64,000 nucleotides of DNA from Ancylobacter novellus DSM 506 (GCF_000092925.1 NC_014217.1:1674001-1738000); one strand, 5' to 3'. Shown: positions 35,645 through 46,661, numbered from the stretch's first letter. Notes: generated by a model from the sequence alone, not told the origin. Made by a program: numbers and translations.

Positions 35645-35656
35645 CCTCTCGTTAAC
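35641..35656 (+). promoter_or_regulatory. Near-consensus CtrA box upstream of ldtR
   Basis: GTAA-N7-TTAAC differs from the CtrA consensus TTAA-N7-TTAAC by one base. It overlaps the stop of the DUF6163 gene and lies about 115 bases before ldtR. A chance match is possible. Confidence 0.35.
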
Positions 35657-35770
35657 GCATCCCGGTGACGAAGGATTCAGCCTTCCGCTTAAACCGTTCT
35701 TAGCCGCCCCATCCCACACTCCGTCCCGACGAGAGGGAGCAAATCCCCGGCTTCGAGACAGGATGCGGCG

Positions 35771-36292
35771 ATGCGAGCTGGACAGGCGGCCAACGTAATT
35801 CCGTTCGATGAGGGCGAGACCGGGCGGCGCGAGGAGATCCGCCCGCTTTACCGCGAGGCGGTGACCCTGGTGGAGCGGCTGCACCGGCGGCTGCTCGACG
35901 TGGTCAAGGACGAGTTCGACCGCCGCGGCCGCGACGACGTCAACGCCGTGCAGGCGCTCCTCCTGTTCAATATCGGCGAGAGCGAGCTGACCGCCGGCGA
36001 ATTGCGCACGCGCGGGCACTATCTCGGCGCCAACGTCTCCTACAACCTCAAGAAGCTCGTCGAGATGGGCTATCTCGACCACCGGCGCTCGCGCATCGAC
36101 CGACGCGCCGTGCGCATCAAGCTCACCGACAAGGGCGAGGAGGTGTGCGCCATCGTCGAGGCGCTGCACGCCAAGCACATCGCCACCATCGAGCAGATCG
36201 GCGGCATCGGCCCGCATGAGTTCCAGCAGCTCAACAAGGCGCTGAACCGGCTGGAGCGTTTCTGGACCGACCAGATCCTCTACCGGCTGTAG
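35771..36292 (+). CDS. ldtR: MarR-family regulator LdtR
   Basis: A 173-residue winged-helix regulator. The run LYREAVTLVERLHRRLLDVV, then ELTAGELRTRGHYLGANVSYN, closely resembles LdtR, which in Liberibacter and Sinorhizobium controls the L,D-transpeptidase gene ldtP and osmotic tolerance. The recognition helix is GHYLGANVSYNLKKLVEMG and the wing is RSRIDRRAVRI. The neighbouring DUF6163 gene supports the identification. No L,D-transpeptidase gene is found in this window. Confidence 0.85.
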   Translation: MRAGQAANVIPFDEGETGRREEIRPLYREAVTLVERLHRRLLDVVKDEFDRRGRDDVNAVQALLLFNIGESELTAGELRTRGHYLGANVSYNLKKLVEMGYLDHRRSRIDRRAVRIKLTDKGEEVCAIVEALHAKHIATIEQIGGIGPHEFQQLNKALNRLERFWTDQILYRL

Positions 36293-36354
36293 GGTCTTTC
36301 CCGATCCGGCGGCACCCGAGGGTTCGTCCGCGCGCGGCAATCTGATACAGCGGC

Positions 36355-37539
36355 ATGAAGGCGAGGGCGCCTCGCCGCCGGTCAGGGCCGATCGTGACTC
36401 CGCTGCGCCTCTTCATCCTCTTGAACCCGGCCATCGGCATCGTCTTCGCGACGGTGTTCCTGCTGCTGTGGCTCAACCAGCGCAACCGGCTCCACATCCT
36501 GCTGATGTCGGGGGCGTCGGCCGCCTTTGCGCTCGGAGTCCTGGCCCAGATCCTCATCCCGGCCATGCCGAAGATCGGGCTCAACACCATGGTCTCGGCG
36601 GTGCTGTACCAGACGGCCCTGGGGCTGTTCGTCGAGGCGATGCTGACCCGCGTGGGCGTCGTCGGCAACCGCCGATGGATCCTCGCCATCTCGGCGGCCA
36701 TCCTCGGCGGCATCGCCTATTTCTTCTATGTCCAGGAGAGCCTGAGCGCGCGCATCTATGTGCAGAACCTCGGCGCCGGCGCGATGCTCTGTTTCGCCGC
36801 GTTGCGCCTGCGGACCGCGCCGACGCCCAAGCCTATCGACCGCGTGCTGTTCTGGGTCGTGCTGCTCACCGGCCTGCATTTCCTGCCGCGCACCGTGCTC
36901 ACCATGCTCGTCGACGTGCCGGCCGGCATGATCACGCCGGAGAATTTTCCCCGCTCGCTGTTCTATTCCATGCTCAGCTTTGCGCTGATCATCCTGGCGC
37001 TGCTGCTCTGCCTCACCTTCCTGCTGGCCGTCGCGCTCGACATCTTCGAGGATTTGCGCGGCGAGCGGAACCGGGATCACCTCACGCCGCTGCTCAACCG
37101 GCGCGGCTTCGAGGAGGAAGCGAACCGCCGGCTGGTGGCGCTGCACGGCGCGCCGGCGAGCCTGATCTTCTGCGACATCGACCACTTCAAGAAGATCAAT
37201 GACGGGCACGGCCACGCCGCCGGCGACGCCGTCATCCGTGCAGTCGGCGAACTGATTGCCGGCGAATTGCGGCGCGAGGACTGCGCCGGGCGCATCGGCG
37301 GCGAGGAATTCGTCATCCTGCTCGCCCGCGGCGGGCTCGAGGACGCCCGCGCGCTGGCCGAGCGGCTGCGGACGCGCATCGGTGCGCTGGAGGTCGCGCC
37401 GCTGGCGGCCGGCGCGCTCGCCGCCAGCTTCGGCATCGCCGAGGCCGGCCCGGACGAGCCGCTCGACGAGGTGATGGAACGCGCCGACGAGAGGCTCTAC
37501 CGCGCCAAGCGCGGCGGCCGGAACCAGGTGCAAGGGTGA
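36355..37539 (+). CDS. Membrane-anchored GGDEF diguanylate cyclase
   Basis: Makes c-di-GMP from two GTP. Residues 15 to about 230 hold roughly six or seven membrane helices with no recognised sensory domain (a MASE-like arrangement). The GGDEF domain has the active motif GGEEF at 315-319 and IFCDIDHFKKINDGHGH upstream. The inhibitory I-site RRED (306-309) is five residues before GGEEF, so product inhibition is expected. 394 residues in total. No EAL domain. The gene stands alone between ldtR and the convergent deacetylase gene. Confidence 0.92.
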   Translation: MKARAPRRRSGPIVTPLRLFILLNPAIGIVFATVFLLLWLNQRNRLHILLMSGASAAFALGVLAQILIPAMPKIGLNTMVSAVLYQTALGLFVEAMLTRVGVVGNRRWILAISAAILGGIAYFFYVQESLSARIYVQNLGAGAMLCFAALRLRTAPTPKPIDRVLFWVVLLTGLHFLPRTVLTMLVDVPAGMITPENFPRSLFYSMLSFALIILALLLCLTFLLAVALDIFEDLRGERNRDHLTPLLNRRGFEEEANRRLVALHGAPASLIFCDIDHFKKINDGHGHAAGDAVIRAVGELIAGELRREDCAGRIGGEEFVILLARGGLEDARALAERLRTRIGALEVAPLAAGALAASFGIAEAGPDEPLDEVMERADERLYRAKRGGRNQVQG

Positions 37540-37542
37540 AGG

Positions 37543-38571
<1,029 letters not shown>

Positions 38572-38821
38572 GGGAAGCGAGTCCGGATTCGCGGGAAGGG
38601 CGGGGCGAAGACTAGGCGAGGTGCTTGGAAACCGAAACCGCCTCGTGTCGCCCATCCGCCAGTGTCGCGCCTTTCGGCACAAGCTGCCGCGTCGATGCAA
38701 GGCACCCGTGCGGCAGGCGTGCTTTGAAACGGCCCGGGTGCTGTGCTAAGCGACCCGCCTTGATTTCGCGGTCGGCACGAGGTCGGCCGGAGGCATCGCC
38801 ACCGCCCAGGGAGGCCGGTCT

Positions 38822-40126
38822 ATGTCGTCCGAAGCTCACGCTTCTTCCAGCAACTCCACCAGTCGCTTCTTCTCGGCGAGCCTCAGCGATGTCGATCCCG
38901 AGCTCGCCGGCGCCATCGATGCCGAACTCGGCCGCCAGCGTGACGAGATCGAGCTGATCGCCTCGGAGAACATCGTCTCCCGCGCCGTGCTGGAAGCCCA
39001 GGGTTCGGTGCTGACGAACAAATATGCCGAGGGCTATCCGGGCCGTCGCTATTATGGCGGCTGCCAGTTCGTCGACGTGGCCGAACAGCTCGCCATCGAC
39101 CGCGCCAAGAAGCTGTTCGGTGCCGGCTTTGCGAACGTCCAGCCCCATTCGGGCGCGCAGGCCAACACCGCCGTGTTCTTCGCGCTGATGCAGCCCGGCG
39201 ATACCTTCCTCGGCCTCAACCTCGCCGCCGGCGGTCACCTGACCCACGGCGCGCCGGTGAGCCTGTCCGGCAAGTGGTTCAAGCCGGTGCCCTACAATGT
39301 GCGCCGCGACGACCAGCGCATCGATTATGAGGAAGTCGCCAAGCTCGCCGACGAGCACAAGCCGAAGGTGATCGTCGCCGGCGGCTCGGCCTATCCGCGC
39401 CACATCGACTTCGCGAAGATGCGCGCCATCGCCGATTCGGTCGGCGCCTATCTCATGGTCGACATGGCCCATTTCGCCGGCCTGGTGGCGGGCGGCGTGC
39501 ACCCGAACCCGGTGCCGCATGCGCATGTCACCACCACCACCACGCACAAGACCCTGCGCGGCCCGCGCGGCGGCATGATCCTGACCGATGACGAGGATCT
39601 GGCGAAGAAGTTCAACTCCGCCGTCTTCCCCGGCATCCAGGGCGGCCCGCTGATGCACGTCATCGCCGCCAAGGCGGTCGCCTTCGGCGAGGCGCTGCAG
39701 CCGGACTTCAAGGTCTACGCCAAGAACGTGGTGGAGAACGCCAAGGCGCTGGCCGAGAACCTCAAGGGCCACGGCTTCGAGATCGTCTCCGGCGGCACCG
39801 ACACGCATCTGATGCTGGTCGATCTGCGCCCGAAGAAGCTGACCGGCAAGGTGTCGGAGATCGCGCTCGGTCGCGCCCACATCACCACCAACAAGAACGG
39901 CATTCCCTTCGATCCGGAGAAGCCGTTCGTGACCTCGGGCATCCGCCTCGGCACGCCGGCCGGCACCACGCGCGGCTTCGGCGTCGCCGAGTTCCAGCAG
40001 GTGGGCGACATGATCGCCGAGGTGCTCGACGTGCTCTCGCAGAAGGGCACGGACGAGGACAGCCTTGTCGAGGCCGCGGTGCGTGAGAAGGTGAAGGGCC
40101 TGCTGGCCCGATTCCCGCTCTACTGA
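38822..40126 (+). CDS. glyA: Serine hydroxymethyltransferase
   Basis: PLP enzyme interconverting serine and glycine and loading tetrahydrofolate with one-carbon units. The 434 residues contain [32 protein letters not shown] and the PLP lysine K243 in [22 protein letters not shown] precedes the ATG. It leads the nrdR-rib-nusB-thiL unit. The preceding 250-base divergent region has a 7-bp GCACCCG/CGGGTGC pair but no riboswitch I recognise. Confidence 0.97.
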   Translation: MSSEAHASSSNSTSRFFSASLSDVDPELAGAIDAELGRQRDEIELIASENIVSRAVLEAQGSVLTNKYAEGYPGRRYYGGCQFVDVAEQLAIDRAKKLFGAGFANVQPHSGAQANTAVFFALMQPGDTFLGLNLAAGGHLTHGAPVSLSGKWFKPVPYNVRRDDQRIDYEEVAKLADEHKPKVIVAGGSAYPRHIDFAKMRAIADSVGAYLMVDMAHFAGLVAGGVHPNPVPHAHVTTTTTHKTLRGPRGGMILTDDEDLAKKFNSAVFPGIQGGPLMHVIAAKAVAFGEALQPDFKVYAKNVVENAKALAENLKGHGFEIVSGGTDTHLMLVDLRPKKLTGKVSEIALGRAHITTNKNGIPFDPEKPFVTSGIRLGTPAGTTRGFGVAEFQQVGDMIAEVLDVLSQKGTDEDSLVEAAVREKVKGLLARFPLY

Positions 40127-40147
40127 GGCCCCACCAAAGGAGCTCCC

Positions 40148-40666
40148 ATGCGCTGTCCCTATTGCGGAAGCCTCGACACCCAGGTCAAGGATTCCCGTCC
40201 CACCGAGGACAGCGCTGCCATTCGCCGCCGCCGCATCTGTCCGGATTGCGGCGGCCGCTTCACAACCTTCGAGCGCGTGCAGCTGCGGGAATTGACCGTG
40301 CTCAAGCGCTCGGGCCGGCGCGTGCCGTTCGACCGCGACAAGCTCGCCCGTTCCATCGAGGTGGCGCTCAGGAAGCGCCCGGTCGACCCCGAGCGGGTCG
40401 AGCGCCTGGTCTCCGGTCTGGTGCGCCGGCTGGAGAGCATGGGCGAGAGCGAGATTTCCTCCGAGATGATCGGCGAGCGGGTGATGGAGAGCCTCAAGCA
40501 GCTCGACGACGTCGCCTATGTCCGCTTCGCCTCGGTCTACCGCAATTTCCGCGAGGCCAAGGATTTCGAGCAGCTGCTGGGCGAGCTGGATGCGCGGCCG
40601 GCGGGCGTCGATGACGACGAGCCAAAGACCGTCCGCCGCGTCGGCAGTGCCGAGGTCGAGGACTGA
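40148..40666 (+). CDS. nrdR: Transcriptional repressor NrdR
   Basis: Nucleotide-sensing repressor of ribonucleotide reductase genes. The zinc ribbon uses C3, C6, C31 and C34 (MRCPYCGS and CPDCGGRF). The ATP-cone domain starts at [16 protein letters not shown]. The 172 residues fit, with an acidic tail. It lies 21 bases after glyA with an AAAGGAG ribosome site. Its targets are not in this window. Confidence 0.96.
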   Translation: MRCPYCGSLDTQVKDSRPTEDSAAIRRRRICPDCGGRFTTFERVQLRELTVLKRSGRRVPFDRDKLARSIEVALRKRPVDPERVERLVSGLVRRLESMGESEISSEMIGERVMESLKQLDDVAYVRFASVYRNFREAKDFEQLLGELDARPAGVDDDEPKTVRRVGSAEVED

Positions 40667-40688
40667 TGCCGCGACGCTGCGGCTGCCT

Positions 40689-41807
40689 ATGCCCATGACG
40701 AAGACCATTCACGATGAAGCCCTGATGGCGGCCGCGCTCAGCGTGGGGCGCCGCGAACTGGGGCACACCTGGCCGAACCCCGCCGTCGGCGCGCTTGTCG
40801 TGCGCGAGACCGGCGGCGCGCCGGTCGTCCTCGGCCGCGGCTGGACCTCCAAGGGCGGCCGTCCGCATGCCGAGCCGCAGGCGCTGGCCCAGGCCGGGGA
40901 GGGCGCGCGCGGCGCCACGCTCTACGTCACGCTGGAGCCCTGCTCGCATCACGGTCTGACGCCGCCCTGCGTCGACGCGGTGCGCGCTTCCGGCGTGGCG
41001 CGGGTCGTGGCGGCCATCGAGGACCCGGATTTCCGCGTCGCCGGGCGCGGCTTCTCGCTCCTGCGCGAGGCCGGCATCGATGTCGAGGTCGGCGTCGGCG
41101 CCCCTGAGGCGCGGCTCGCCCATGCCGGCCATATCCGCCGCGTCACCGAGGGGCGGCCGCATGTGATGCTTAAGCTCGCCGTCTCGGCCGACGGCAAAGT
41201 CGGGCTCGCCGGCCGCCGACCGGCGGCGATCACCGGGGAGGTGGCGCGGGGGCGTGTCCACCTGATGCGCTCGATCTACGACGCCGTACTCACCGGCATC
41301 GGCACCGTGCTGGCGGACGATCCGCTGCTGACCTGCCGCCTGCCCGGCATGGAGGACCGCTCGCCGCTGCGCATCGTGCTCGACGCCGATCTGCGCCTGC
41401 CGTCGACCAGCGCGCTCGCCCGCAGCCTCGGCACTGCGCCGCTCTGGATCATCGCCGCCGAGGATGCGCCGGTCGCTCCCGAGGAGATGCTCGTCGCCAT
41501 GGGCGTCGAGGTGATGCGCGTGCGCCGTCGCCCCGATGGCGGGATCGACCTCAACGAGGCGCTGAAGCTGCTGGCGCTGCGCGGCATCACCCGCCTGATG
41601 GTGGAAGCGGGGCCTCGGGTCTCGACCGCCGTCCTGCGCGAGGGGCTGGTCGACGAGGCGAACATCTTCCTTGCGCCGGTGCAACTGGGGGAGGGCGCGC
41701 TCGACGCGCTGGAGGGATTGCCGCTCTCCGCCCTCGATGACTATCTGAGTGACGCAGAACTGGAATGGCACGGCGAGGACCGCCTGCGCATCATGAGGCG
41801 CCGCTAA
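40689..41807 (+). CDS. ribD: Bifunctional riboflavin biosynthesis deaminase/reductase
   Basis: Catalyses deamination and then side-chain reduction in riboflavin synthesis. The N-terminal cytidine-deaminase-like domain has HAE at 60-62 and [11 protein letters not shown] as zinc ligands. The C-terminal reductase (about 150 onward) starts [11 protein letters not shown] and includes [15 protein letters not shown]. 372 residues. Two ATG codons two residues apart both work as starts. The stop overlaps the ribE ATG (TAATG). Confidence 0.94.
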   Translation: MPMTKTIHDEALMAAALSVGRRELGHTWPNPAVGALVVRETGGAPVVLGRGWTSKGGRPHAEPQALAQAGEGARGATLYVTLEPCSHHGLTPPCVDAVRASGVARVVAAIEDPDFRVAGRGFSLLREAGIDVEVGVGAPEARLAHAGHIRRVTEGRPHVMLKLAVSADGKVGLAGRRPAAITGEVARGRVHLMRSIYDAVLTGIGTVLADDPLLTCRLPGMEDRSPLRIVLDADLRLPSTSALARSLGTAPLWIIAAEDAPVAPEEMLVAMGVEVMRVRRRPDGGIDLNEALKLLALRGITRLMVEAGPRVSTAVLREGLVDEANIFLAPVQLGEGALDALEGLPLSALDDYLSDAELEWHGEDRLRIMRRR

Positions 41808-42397
41808 TGTTCACCGGCATTGTCACCGATATCGGCACGCTCCGCAGGGTCGAGCCGCGCAACGACGTGCGGCGGCTCACCATCGCCAGCCGCTACGACA
41901 CCGCGACCATCGAGCTCGGCGCCTCGATCGCCTGCTCGGGTGTGTGCCTCACCGTGGTGGCGCTGCAGCCCGACGCCTTCGAGGTCGAGGCGGCGCCGGA
42001 GACGCTGGCGGTGACGACGGCCCGCGACTGGACCGAGGGCCGCCGGCTCAATCTCGAACGGGCGCTGAAGATCGGCGACGAGCTCGGCGGCCATGTCGTG
42101 CAGGGCCATGTCGACGGCGTCGCCACCGTCATCGCCCGCGAGGACATCGGCGAGACCACGCGCTTCGTCTTCGACGCGCCGGAAGCGCTCGCCCCCTTCA
42201 TCGCGGTGAAGGGCTCGGTGACGCTCGACGGCACCTCGCTGACCGTCAACGAGGTCGACGGCACCCGCTTCTCCTGCCTGCTCATCCCGCACACCCTCGC
42301 CCACACCACATGGGGCGATGTGCATGCCGGCGACCATGTCAATATCGAAGTCGACATGATGGCCCGCTATGCTGCACGCCTTGCAGAGTTCCGCTGA
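41807..42397 (+). CDS. ribE: Riboflavin synthase alpha subunit
   Basis: Dismutates 6,7-dimethyl-8-ribityllumazine to riboflavin. The 196 residues form two lumazine-binding repeats, the first at [18 protein letters not shown] with SGVCLTVV, and the second at [15 protein letters not shown] with [11 protein letters not shown]. It is directly coupled to ribD. (The E. coli name for this gene is ribC.). Confidence 0.95.
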   Translation: MFTGIVTDIGTLRRVEPRNDVRRLTIASRYDTATIELGASIACSGVCLTVVALQPDAFEVEAAPETLAVTTARDWTEGRRLNLERALKIGDELGGHVVQGHVDGVATVIAREDIGETTRFVFDAPEALAPFIAVKGSVTLDGTSLTVNEVDGTRFSCLLIPHTLAHTTWGDVHAGDHVNIEVDMMARYAARLAEFR

Positions 42398-42441
42398 CGG
42401 AGCTACGTCGTCGGCCCGATCAGTTTCATGAGGTTTCCCCA

Positions 42442-42936
42442 ATGGCGAGCCCCCGCCCGCCGCGCGCATCCGAGACGCACGCGACGCCGCTCAACGGCGC
42501 CCGCGTTCTCATCGTCGAGGCGCGCTTCTATGACGACATCGCCGACGAGCTGCTGAACGGCGCTACCGCCGCCATCGCCGCCTCCGGCGCCAGCGCCGAG
42601 GTGATCTCCATGCCCGGCGCACTGGAGATCCCGACCGCCGCCGCCATCGCCCTCGATGCCGCCGCTGCGGCCGGCGCGCCCTATGACGCGGTAGTGGCGC
42701 TCGGCTGCGTGGTGCGCGGCGAGACCTATCATTTCGAGATCGTCGCCGGGGAATCCTCGCGCGCGCTGATGGACCTCGCCGTCGCCCGCAAGATTCCGCT
42801 CGGCAACGGCATCCTTACGGTGGAGACCGACGAGCAGGCCTGGGTGCGCGCCCGCGTCTCCGAGGGCAACAAGGGCGGCGACGCGGCCGAGGCGGCACTC
42901 GCCCTGCTGCGCCTCAAGCGCCGGGTGGAAGCATGA
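42442..42936 (+). CDS. ribH: 6,7-dimethyl-8-ribityllumazine synthase
   Basis: Joins the ribD product with 3,4-dihydroxybutanone 4-phosphate. The 164 residues show the [15 protein letters not shown] start, [11 protein letters not shown], and the phosphate/active-site motif [14 protein letters not shown]. An alanine/proline-rich extension precedes the core. The stop overlaps nusB by ATGA. No FMN riboswitch or ribBA is seen nearby. Confidence 0.95.
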   Translation: MASPRPPRASETHATPLNGARVLIVEARFYDDIADELLNGATAAIAASGASAEVISMPGALEIPTAAAIALDAAAAAGAPYDAVVALGCVVRGETYHFEIVAGESSRALMDLAVARKIPLGNGILTVETDEQAWVRARVSEGNKGGDAAEAALALLRLKRRVEA

Positions 42937-43418
42937 TGACCACAGGTTCCAAACCTGCCAACCACAAGCCGCTGCGCAAGAGCGCGGCGCGGCTCAACGC
43001 CGTGCAGGCGCTCTACCAGATGGATGTGGCGGCGACCCCGCTCGCCGACATTCTCGCCCAGTTCGAGAGCCACTGGATCGGCCACGAGATCGAAGGCGAC
43101 GAGATCGCCAGCGCCGACGTGAACCTGTTCCGCGACATCGTCGGCGGCGTGGTGCGCGAGCAGCTCTCCATCGACCCGGTGCTCGACGCGGCGCTGGTGA
43201 AGGGCTGGCCGCTCAAGCGCATCGAGGCGGTGCTGCGCGCCGTGCTGCGCGCCGGCGCCTATGAACTTTCCGAGCGCCCGGACGTTCCCGCCCGTGTGGT
43301 GGTGGCGGAATATGTCAACGTGGCCGCCGCCTTCCTCGACCGCGAGGAGACCGGCATGGTCAACGCGGTGCTCGACGGGCTGGCGCGCGACAAGCGGCCG
43401 GCCGAGTTCACCGGCTAG
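42933..43418 (+). CDS. nusB: Transcription antitermination factor NusB
   Basis: Pairs with NusE/S10 on boxA to prevent termination in rRNA operons. The 161 residues begin [18 protein letters not shown] and end with the conserved [26 protein letters not shown] helices. It overlaps ribH. Position between ribH and thiL is conserved in the order. Confidence 0.95.
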   Translation: MMTTGSKPANHKPLRKSAARLNAVQALYQMDVAATPLADILAQFESHWIGHEIEGDEIASADVNLFRDIVGGVVREQLSIDPVLDAALVKGWPLKRIEAVLRAVLRAGAYELSERPDVPARVVVAEYVNVAAAFLDREETGMVNAVLDGLARDKRPAEFTG

Positions 43419-43427
43419 GAGAGGACG

Positions 43428-44423
43428 ATGAGCGCGGGCGGCTCCGGCGAGGATAAGCTGATCGCCCGGCTGTTCGCGCCGATCGCCACCCATCCCGGCG
43501 CGCTGGGGCTGAAGGACGACGCGGCGGTGATCGCCCCGCCGCCCGGCTACGATCTCGTGCTCACCAAGGATGCGCTCGTCGCCGGCGAGCACTTCTTCGC
43601 CGACGACCCACCGGAATCCATCGCCCGCAAGGCGATGCGGGTGAACCTCTCGGACCTTGCCGCCAAGGGCGCCGATCCGCTCGGCGTGCTGCTCGCCTTC
43701 GCCATTCCCGCCGATATGACGCCGGAGGCGCTCGACGCCTTCGCCCGTGGCATAGGCGGGGATGCGCGGCTCTACGGCGCGCCATTGCTTGGCGGCGACA
43801 CGGTGAAGACGCCGGGGCCGTTCACCGTCTCCATCACGGCGCTCGGCACCGTGCCGGCCGGCCAGATGGTGCGCCGGGCGAGCGCGCGGCCGGGCCAAGC
43901 GATCATCGTCACCGGCACCATCGGCGACGGTGCGCTCGGCCTTGAACTGCGGCTCAACCCGGAGCGACCCGGCTTCAAGGCGCTGGACGCCAAGGCTGCC
44001 GACTATCTGAAGGACCGCTATCTGCACCCGCGGCCCCGCGTGGCTGTCGCCCGAGCCCTGCGCGGGCGGGCGAGCGCGGCGATGGACGTCTCCGACGGGC
44101 TCGTCGGCGATCTCGCCAAGATGCTGGCCGCCTCGGGGATAGCCGGCGAGATCGAGGCCGCCCGCGTCCCGCTCAGCCCGGCCGCACGCGTGGCGATCGA
44201 GTCGGAGCCGGCGCTCCTGGAGACCACGCTCACTGGCGGTGACGACTACGAGATTCTCGCCGTCATGCCCGACCACGAGCTCGACGCGTTCAACAATCTC
44301 GCCACCGCCGCCGGCATCGGCGTCGCCGTCATCGGCCGCACCCATGAAGGGCGGGGGCTCGCCGTGCACGCGCATGATGGCGGGCAGATGAGCTTCGCCC
44401 GGCCAAGCTTCAGCCATTTCTGA
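43428..44423 (+). CDS. thiL: Thiamine-monophosphate kinase
   Basis: Phosphorylates thiamine monophosphate to the active diphosphate. The 331-residue protein of the PurM/ThiL fold has DDAAVIAPPPGYDLVLTKDALV, the DLAAKGADPLG metal motif and DVSDGLVGDLAKM. GGAGAGGAC precedes the ATG. It is the last gene of the glyA-thiL run. Confidence 0.94.
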   Translation: MSAGGSGEDKLIARLFAPIATHPGALGLKDDAAVIAPPPGYDLVLTKDALVAGEHFFADDPPESIARKAMRVNLSDLAAKGADPLGVLLAFAIPADMTPEALDAFARGIGGDARLYGAPLLGGDTVKTPGPFTVSITALGTVPAGQMVRRASARPGQAIIVTGTIGDGALGLELRLNPERPGFKALDAKAADYLKDRYLHPRPRVAVARALRGRASAAMDVSDGLVGDLAKMLAASGIAGEIEAARVPLSPAARVAIESEPALLETTLTGGDDYEILAVMPDHELDAFNNLATAAGIGVAVIGRTHEGRGLAVHAHDGGQMSFARPSFSHF

Positions 44424-44532
44424 ACAGCCCCCACCAAAGGCTAGGTATTCCCCGATTGCCTGCGCCTCGCGGCGGACCTAGCTTGCCGCTACGGCGCCGA
44501 GCATGCGGCGCCTCGTATCGGGAACAGCCAAG

Positions 44533-45297
44533 ATGAAAATCACCAGGATTCTGCTCGCGGCCGCGGCTCTCGCCATCGGCGCCGGCGCCGCGCATGCCGA
44601 GATCAAGAAGGTGCGCATTGGCACCGAGGGCGCCTATCCGCCCTTCAACTCGGTCGACACCACCGGCCAGTTGGTCGGCTTCGACATCGATATCGCCAAG
44701 GCGCTCTGCGAGAAGATGAAGGTCGAATGCACCTTCGTGGCGCAGGATTGGGACGGCATCATCCCGGCGCTGCTGGCCAAGAAGTACGACGCCATCGTCG
44801 CCTCCATGTCGATCACCGACGAGCGCAAGAAGCAGGTGGATTTCACCATCCCCTACTACCTGACGCCCGGCAACTTCATGGCGCCGAAGGACACCAAGAT
44901 CACCGACATCACGCCCGCGGGCCTGAAGGGCAAGGTGATCGGCGCCCAGTCGTCCACCACCAGCGCCTCCTACCTCGAAGACAAGTACAAGGGGAGCGAG
45001 GCCAAGCTCTACCCGACCCAGGACGAGGCCAACGCCGACCTCGCCGCTGGCCGCCTCGACGCCGTGCTGGTCGACAAGTTCGTGGGCTATGAGTGGCTGG
45101 AGAAGACCGACGCCGGCAAGTGCTGCAAGTTCGTCGGCCCGGACCTCGCGGACGTGAACCCTGACGGCACCGGCATCGCCGTGCGCAAGGAGGACACTGA
45201 GCTGCGCGAGATGCTGAACAAGGCGATCAAGGAGATCCAGGCGGACGGGACCTACAAGAAGATCAACGCCAAGTACTTCCCGTTCCCCATCGACTGA
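44533..45297 (+). CDS. Periplasmic amino-acid-binding protein (HisJ/ArgT family)
   Basis: Solute-binding protein of 254 residues, with a Sec signal peptide (MKITRILLAAAALAIGAGAA, cleaved after AHA). The type-II binding-protein core is visible: GTEGAYPPFNSVD, GFDIDIAKALCEKM, DWDGIIPALLAKKYDAIVASM and ERKKQVDFTIPYY, typical of Lys/Arg/ornithine or His binders. No permease or ATPase genes are adjacent, so it must share components encoded elsewhere. A hairpin follows the gene. Confidence 0.88.
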   Translation: MKITRILLAAAALAIGAGAAHAEIKKVRIGTEGAYPPFNSVDTTGQLVGFDIDIAKALCEKMKVECTFVAQDWDGIIPALLAKKYDAIVASMSITDERKKQVDFTIPYYLTPGNFMAPKDTKITDITPAGLKGKVIGAQSSTTSASYLEDKYKGSEAKLYPTQDEANADLAAGRLDAVLVDKFVGYEWLEKTDAGKCCKFVGPDLADVNPDGTGIAVRKEDTELREMLNKAIKEIQADGTYKKINAKYFPFPID

Positions 45298-45307
45298 ACG
45301 ACGAAGC

Positions 45308-45333
45308 AGCGGCGGGCATCATCGCCCGCCGCT
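45308..45333 (+). terminator. GC-rich hairpin after the binding-protein gene
   Basis: AGCGGCGGGC and GCCCGCCGCT form a perfect 10-bp stem around ATCATC. There is no T run, so it may act as a weak terminator or an mRNA-stabilising stem that sets binding-protein expression above that of the downstream gene. Confidence 0.5.
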
Positions 45334-45370
45334 CCCTCCCTCAGCCCCAGCCCGCGAAAAAGACCATCCC

Positions 45371-46612
45371 ATGAAGACCGACACGATCGTGCTCGGCGCC
45401 GGCATCGTCGGCACGTCGATCGCCCTCCATCTCGCCCAGCGCGGCCGCTCGGTCGCGCTCGTCGACCGGCGCGGGCCGGGCGAGGAGACCTCCTACGGCA
45501 ATGCCGGGCTGGTGGAGCGAGCCTCGATCTATCCGGTCGCCTTTCCGCGCAAGATTTCCGCGCTGATCGATGTGGCGCTGGGCCGCAATCCGGGCGCGAG
45601 CTACCACTGGAACGCCCTGCCGGGCCTGGTGCCGTGGATGTTCGCCTATTGGCGCGCCTCGGCACCGGCTCGCATCCTCGACTATGCCAGCGCCATCGAG
45701 ACGCTGCTCTCGCGCAGCCTCTACGAGCATGAGCGGCTCGCGCAGGTGAGCGACGCGCAGCACTTCTTCCGCGAGGGCGGCTGGCTCAAGCTCTACCGGA
45801 CCGCGGCCGGGCTCGACAATGAGCGCAGCGAGTTCCCGCTTGCCCGCCACTACGGCCTCACCGCACGCGAAATCCCCGTCGACGAGGCGCTGGAGCTGGA
45901 GCCGTTCCTGCGCCCGGTGTTCACCGGCGCGGTGCTGTGGTCCGATCCGCATTCGGTCTCCAGCCCCGGCGGGGTGACGCAGGCCTACGCTGCCCATTTC
46001 GCCGGCCTCGGCGGGCGCGTCCTCAAGGGCGACGCGCGTACGCTCACAAAGCTCGGCTCCGGCTGGCTGGTGACGACGGAGGAGGGCACCGTCGAGGCCC
46101 CCGAGGTGGTCGTGGCGCTCGGGCCGTGGGCGATGGACCTGCTGCGCCCCTTCGGCGTGAAGCTGCCGCTGCAGGTCAAGCGCGGCTACCACATGCACTA
46201 CCAAGCCGAGGGCAATGCGGGACTGTCGCGCCCGGTGCTGGACGAGGAGGGCGGCTATGTCATCACGCCGATGGTCGGTGGCATCCGCCTGACCACGGGC
46301 GTCGAATTCGCGCGCCGCGACGCGCCGAAGTCGCCGGTGCAGCTCGATAAGACGGAAGTGCTGGCGCGAGAGCTTTTTCCGCTCGGTGCGCGGGCCGAGG
46401 CCGAGCCGTGGATGGGTTCGCGCCCGGCCTTCCCCGACATGCTGCCGGCCATCGGCCCGGCGCCGGGGCAGAAGGGCATGTGGCTCGCCATCGGCCACCA
46501 GCATCTCGGCTTCACCCTCGGCCCGGTCACCGGGCGGCTGCTGGCGGAGATGATGAGCGACGAGGAGCCCTGCGCCGATCCGGCGCCGTTTTCGCCGGAT
46601 CGGTTCGGCTGA
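45371..46612 (+). CDS. FAD-dependent amino-acid oxidoreductase (DadA-like)
   Basis: A 413-residue DAO-superfamily flavoenzyme. The N-terminal dinucleotide-binding motif is VLGAGIVGTSIALHLAQRG, followed by VDRRGPGEETSYGNAG, which is typical of D-amino-acid dehydrogenase small subunits. GHQHLGFTLGPVTGRL near the end closes the FAD site. The position after an amino-acid-binding protein suggests use of imported amino acids, an inference. It may be periplasmic-face membrane-bound, as DadA is, but has no helix. Confidence 0.82.
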   Translation: MKTDTIVLGAGIVGTSIALHLAQRGRSVALVDRRGPGEETSYGNAGLVERASIYPVAFPRKISALIDVALGRNPGASYHWNALPGLVPWMFAYWRASAPARILDYASAIETLLSRSLYEHERLAQVSDAQHFFREGGWLKLYRTAAGLDNERSEFPLARHYGLTAREIPVDEALELEPFLRPVFTGAVLWSDPHSVSSPGGVTQAYAAHFAGLGGRVLKGDARTLTKLGSGWLVTTEEGTVEAPEVVVALGPWAMDLLRPFGVKLPLQVKRGYHMHYQAEGNAGLSRPVLDEEGGYVITPMVGGIRLTTGVEFARRDAPKSPVQLDKTEVLARELFPLGARAEAEPWMGSRPAFPDMLPAIGPAPGQKGMWLAIGHQHLGFTLGPVTGRLLAEMMSDEEPCADPAPFSPDRFG

Positions 46613-46619
46613 GACGATC

Positions 46620-46644
46620 GTCATCCCCGGGCTTGGCCCGGGGA
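46620..46644. repeat. Dispersed palindromic repeat, family A (short copy)
   Basis: GTCATCCCCGGGCTTGGCCC and onward: TCCCCGGGC and GCCCGGGGA are perfect 9-bp arms around TTG. The same motif occurs, with one change, at 55095. It sits between the DadA-like gene and bamE, where it could also form a transcript-end hairpin. Confidence 0.7.
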
Positions 46645-46661
46645 GTGGCGCGCGGCCCGTC

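Noticed and set aside
35687..35705. A second CtrA-like TTAA pair before ldtR
   Set aside because: CTTAAACCGTTCTTAGC does not keep the TTAA-N7-TTAA spacing.
38702..38741. Possible riboswitch-like stem GCACCCG/CGGGTGC before glyA
   Set aside because: Only one 7-bp stem with a long loop, and no conserved core of any glycine, SAM or folate riboswitch.
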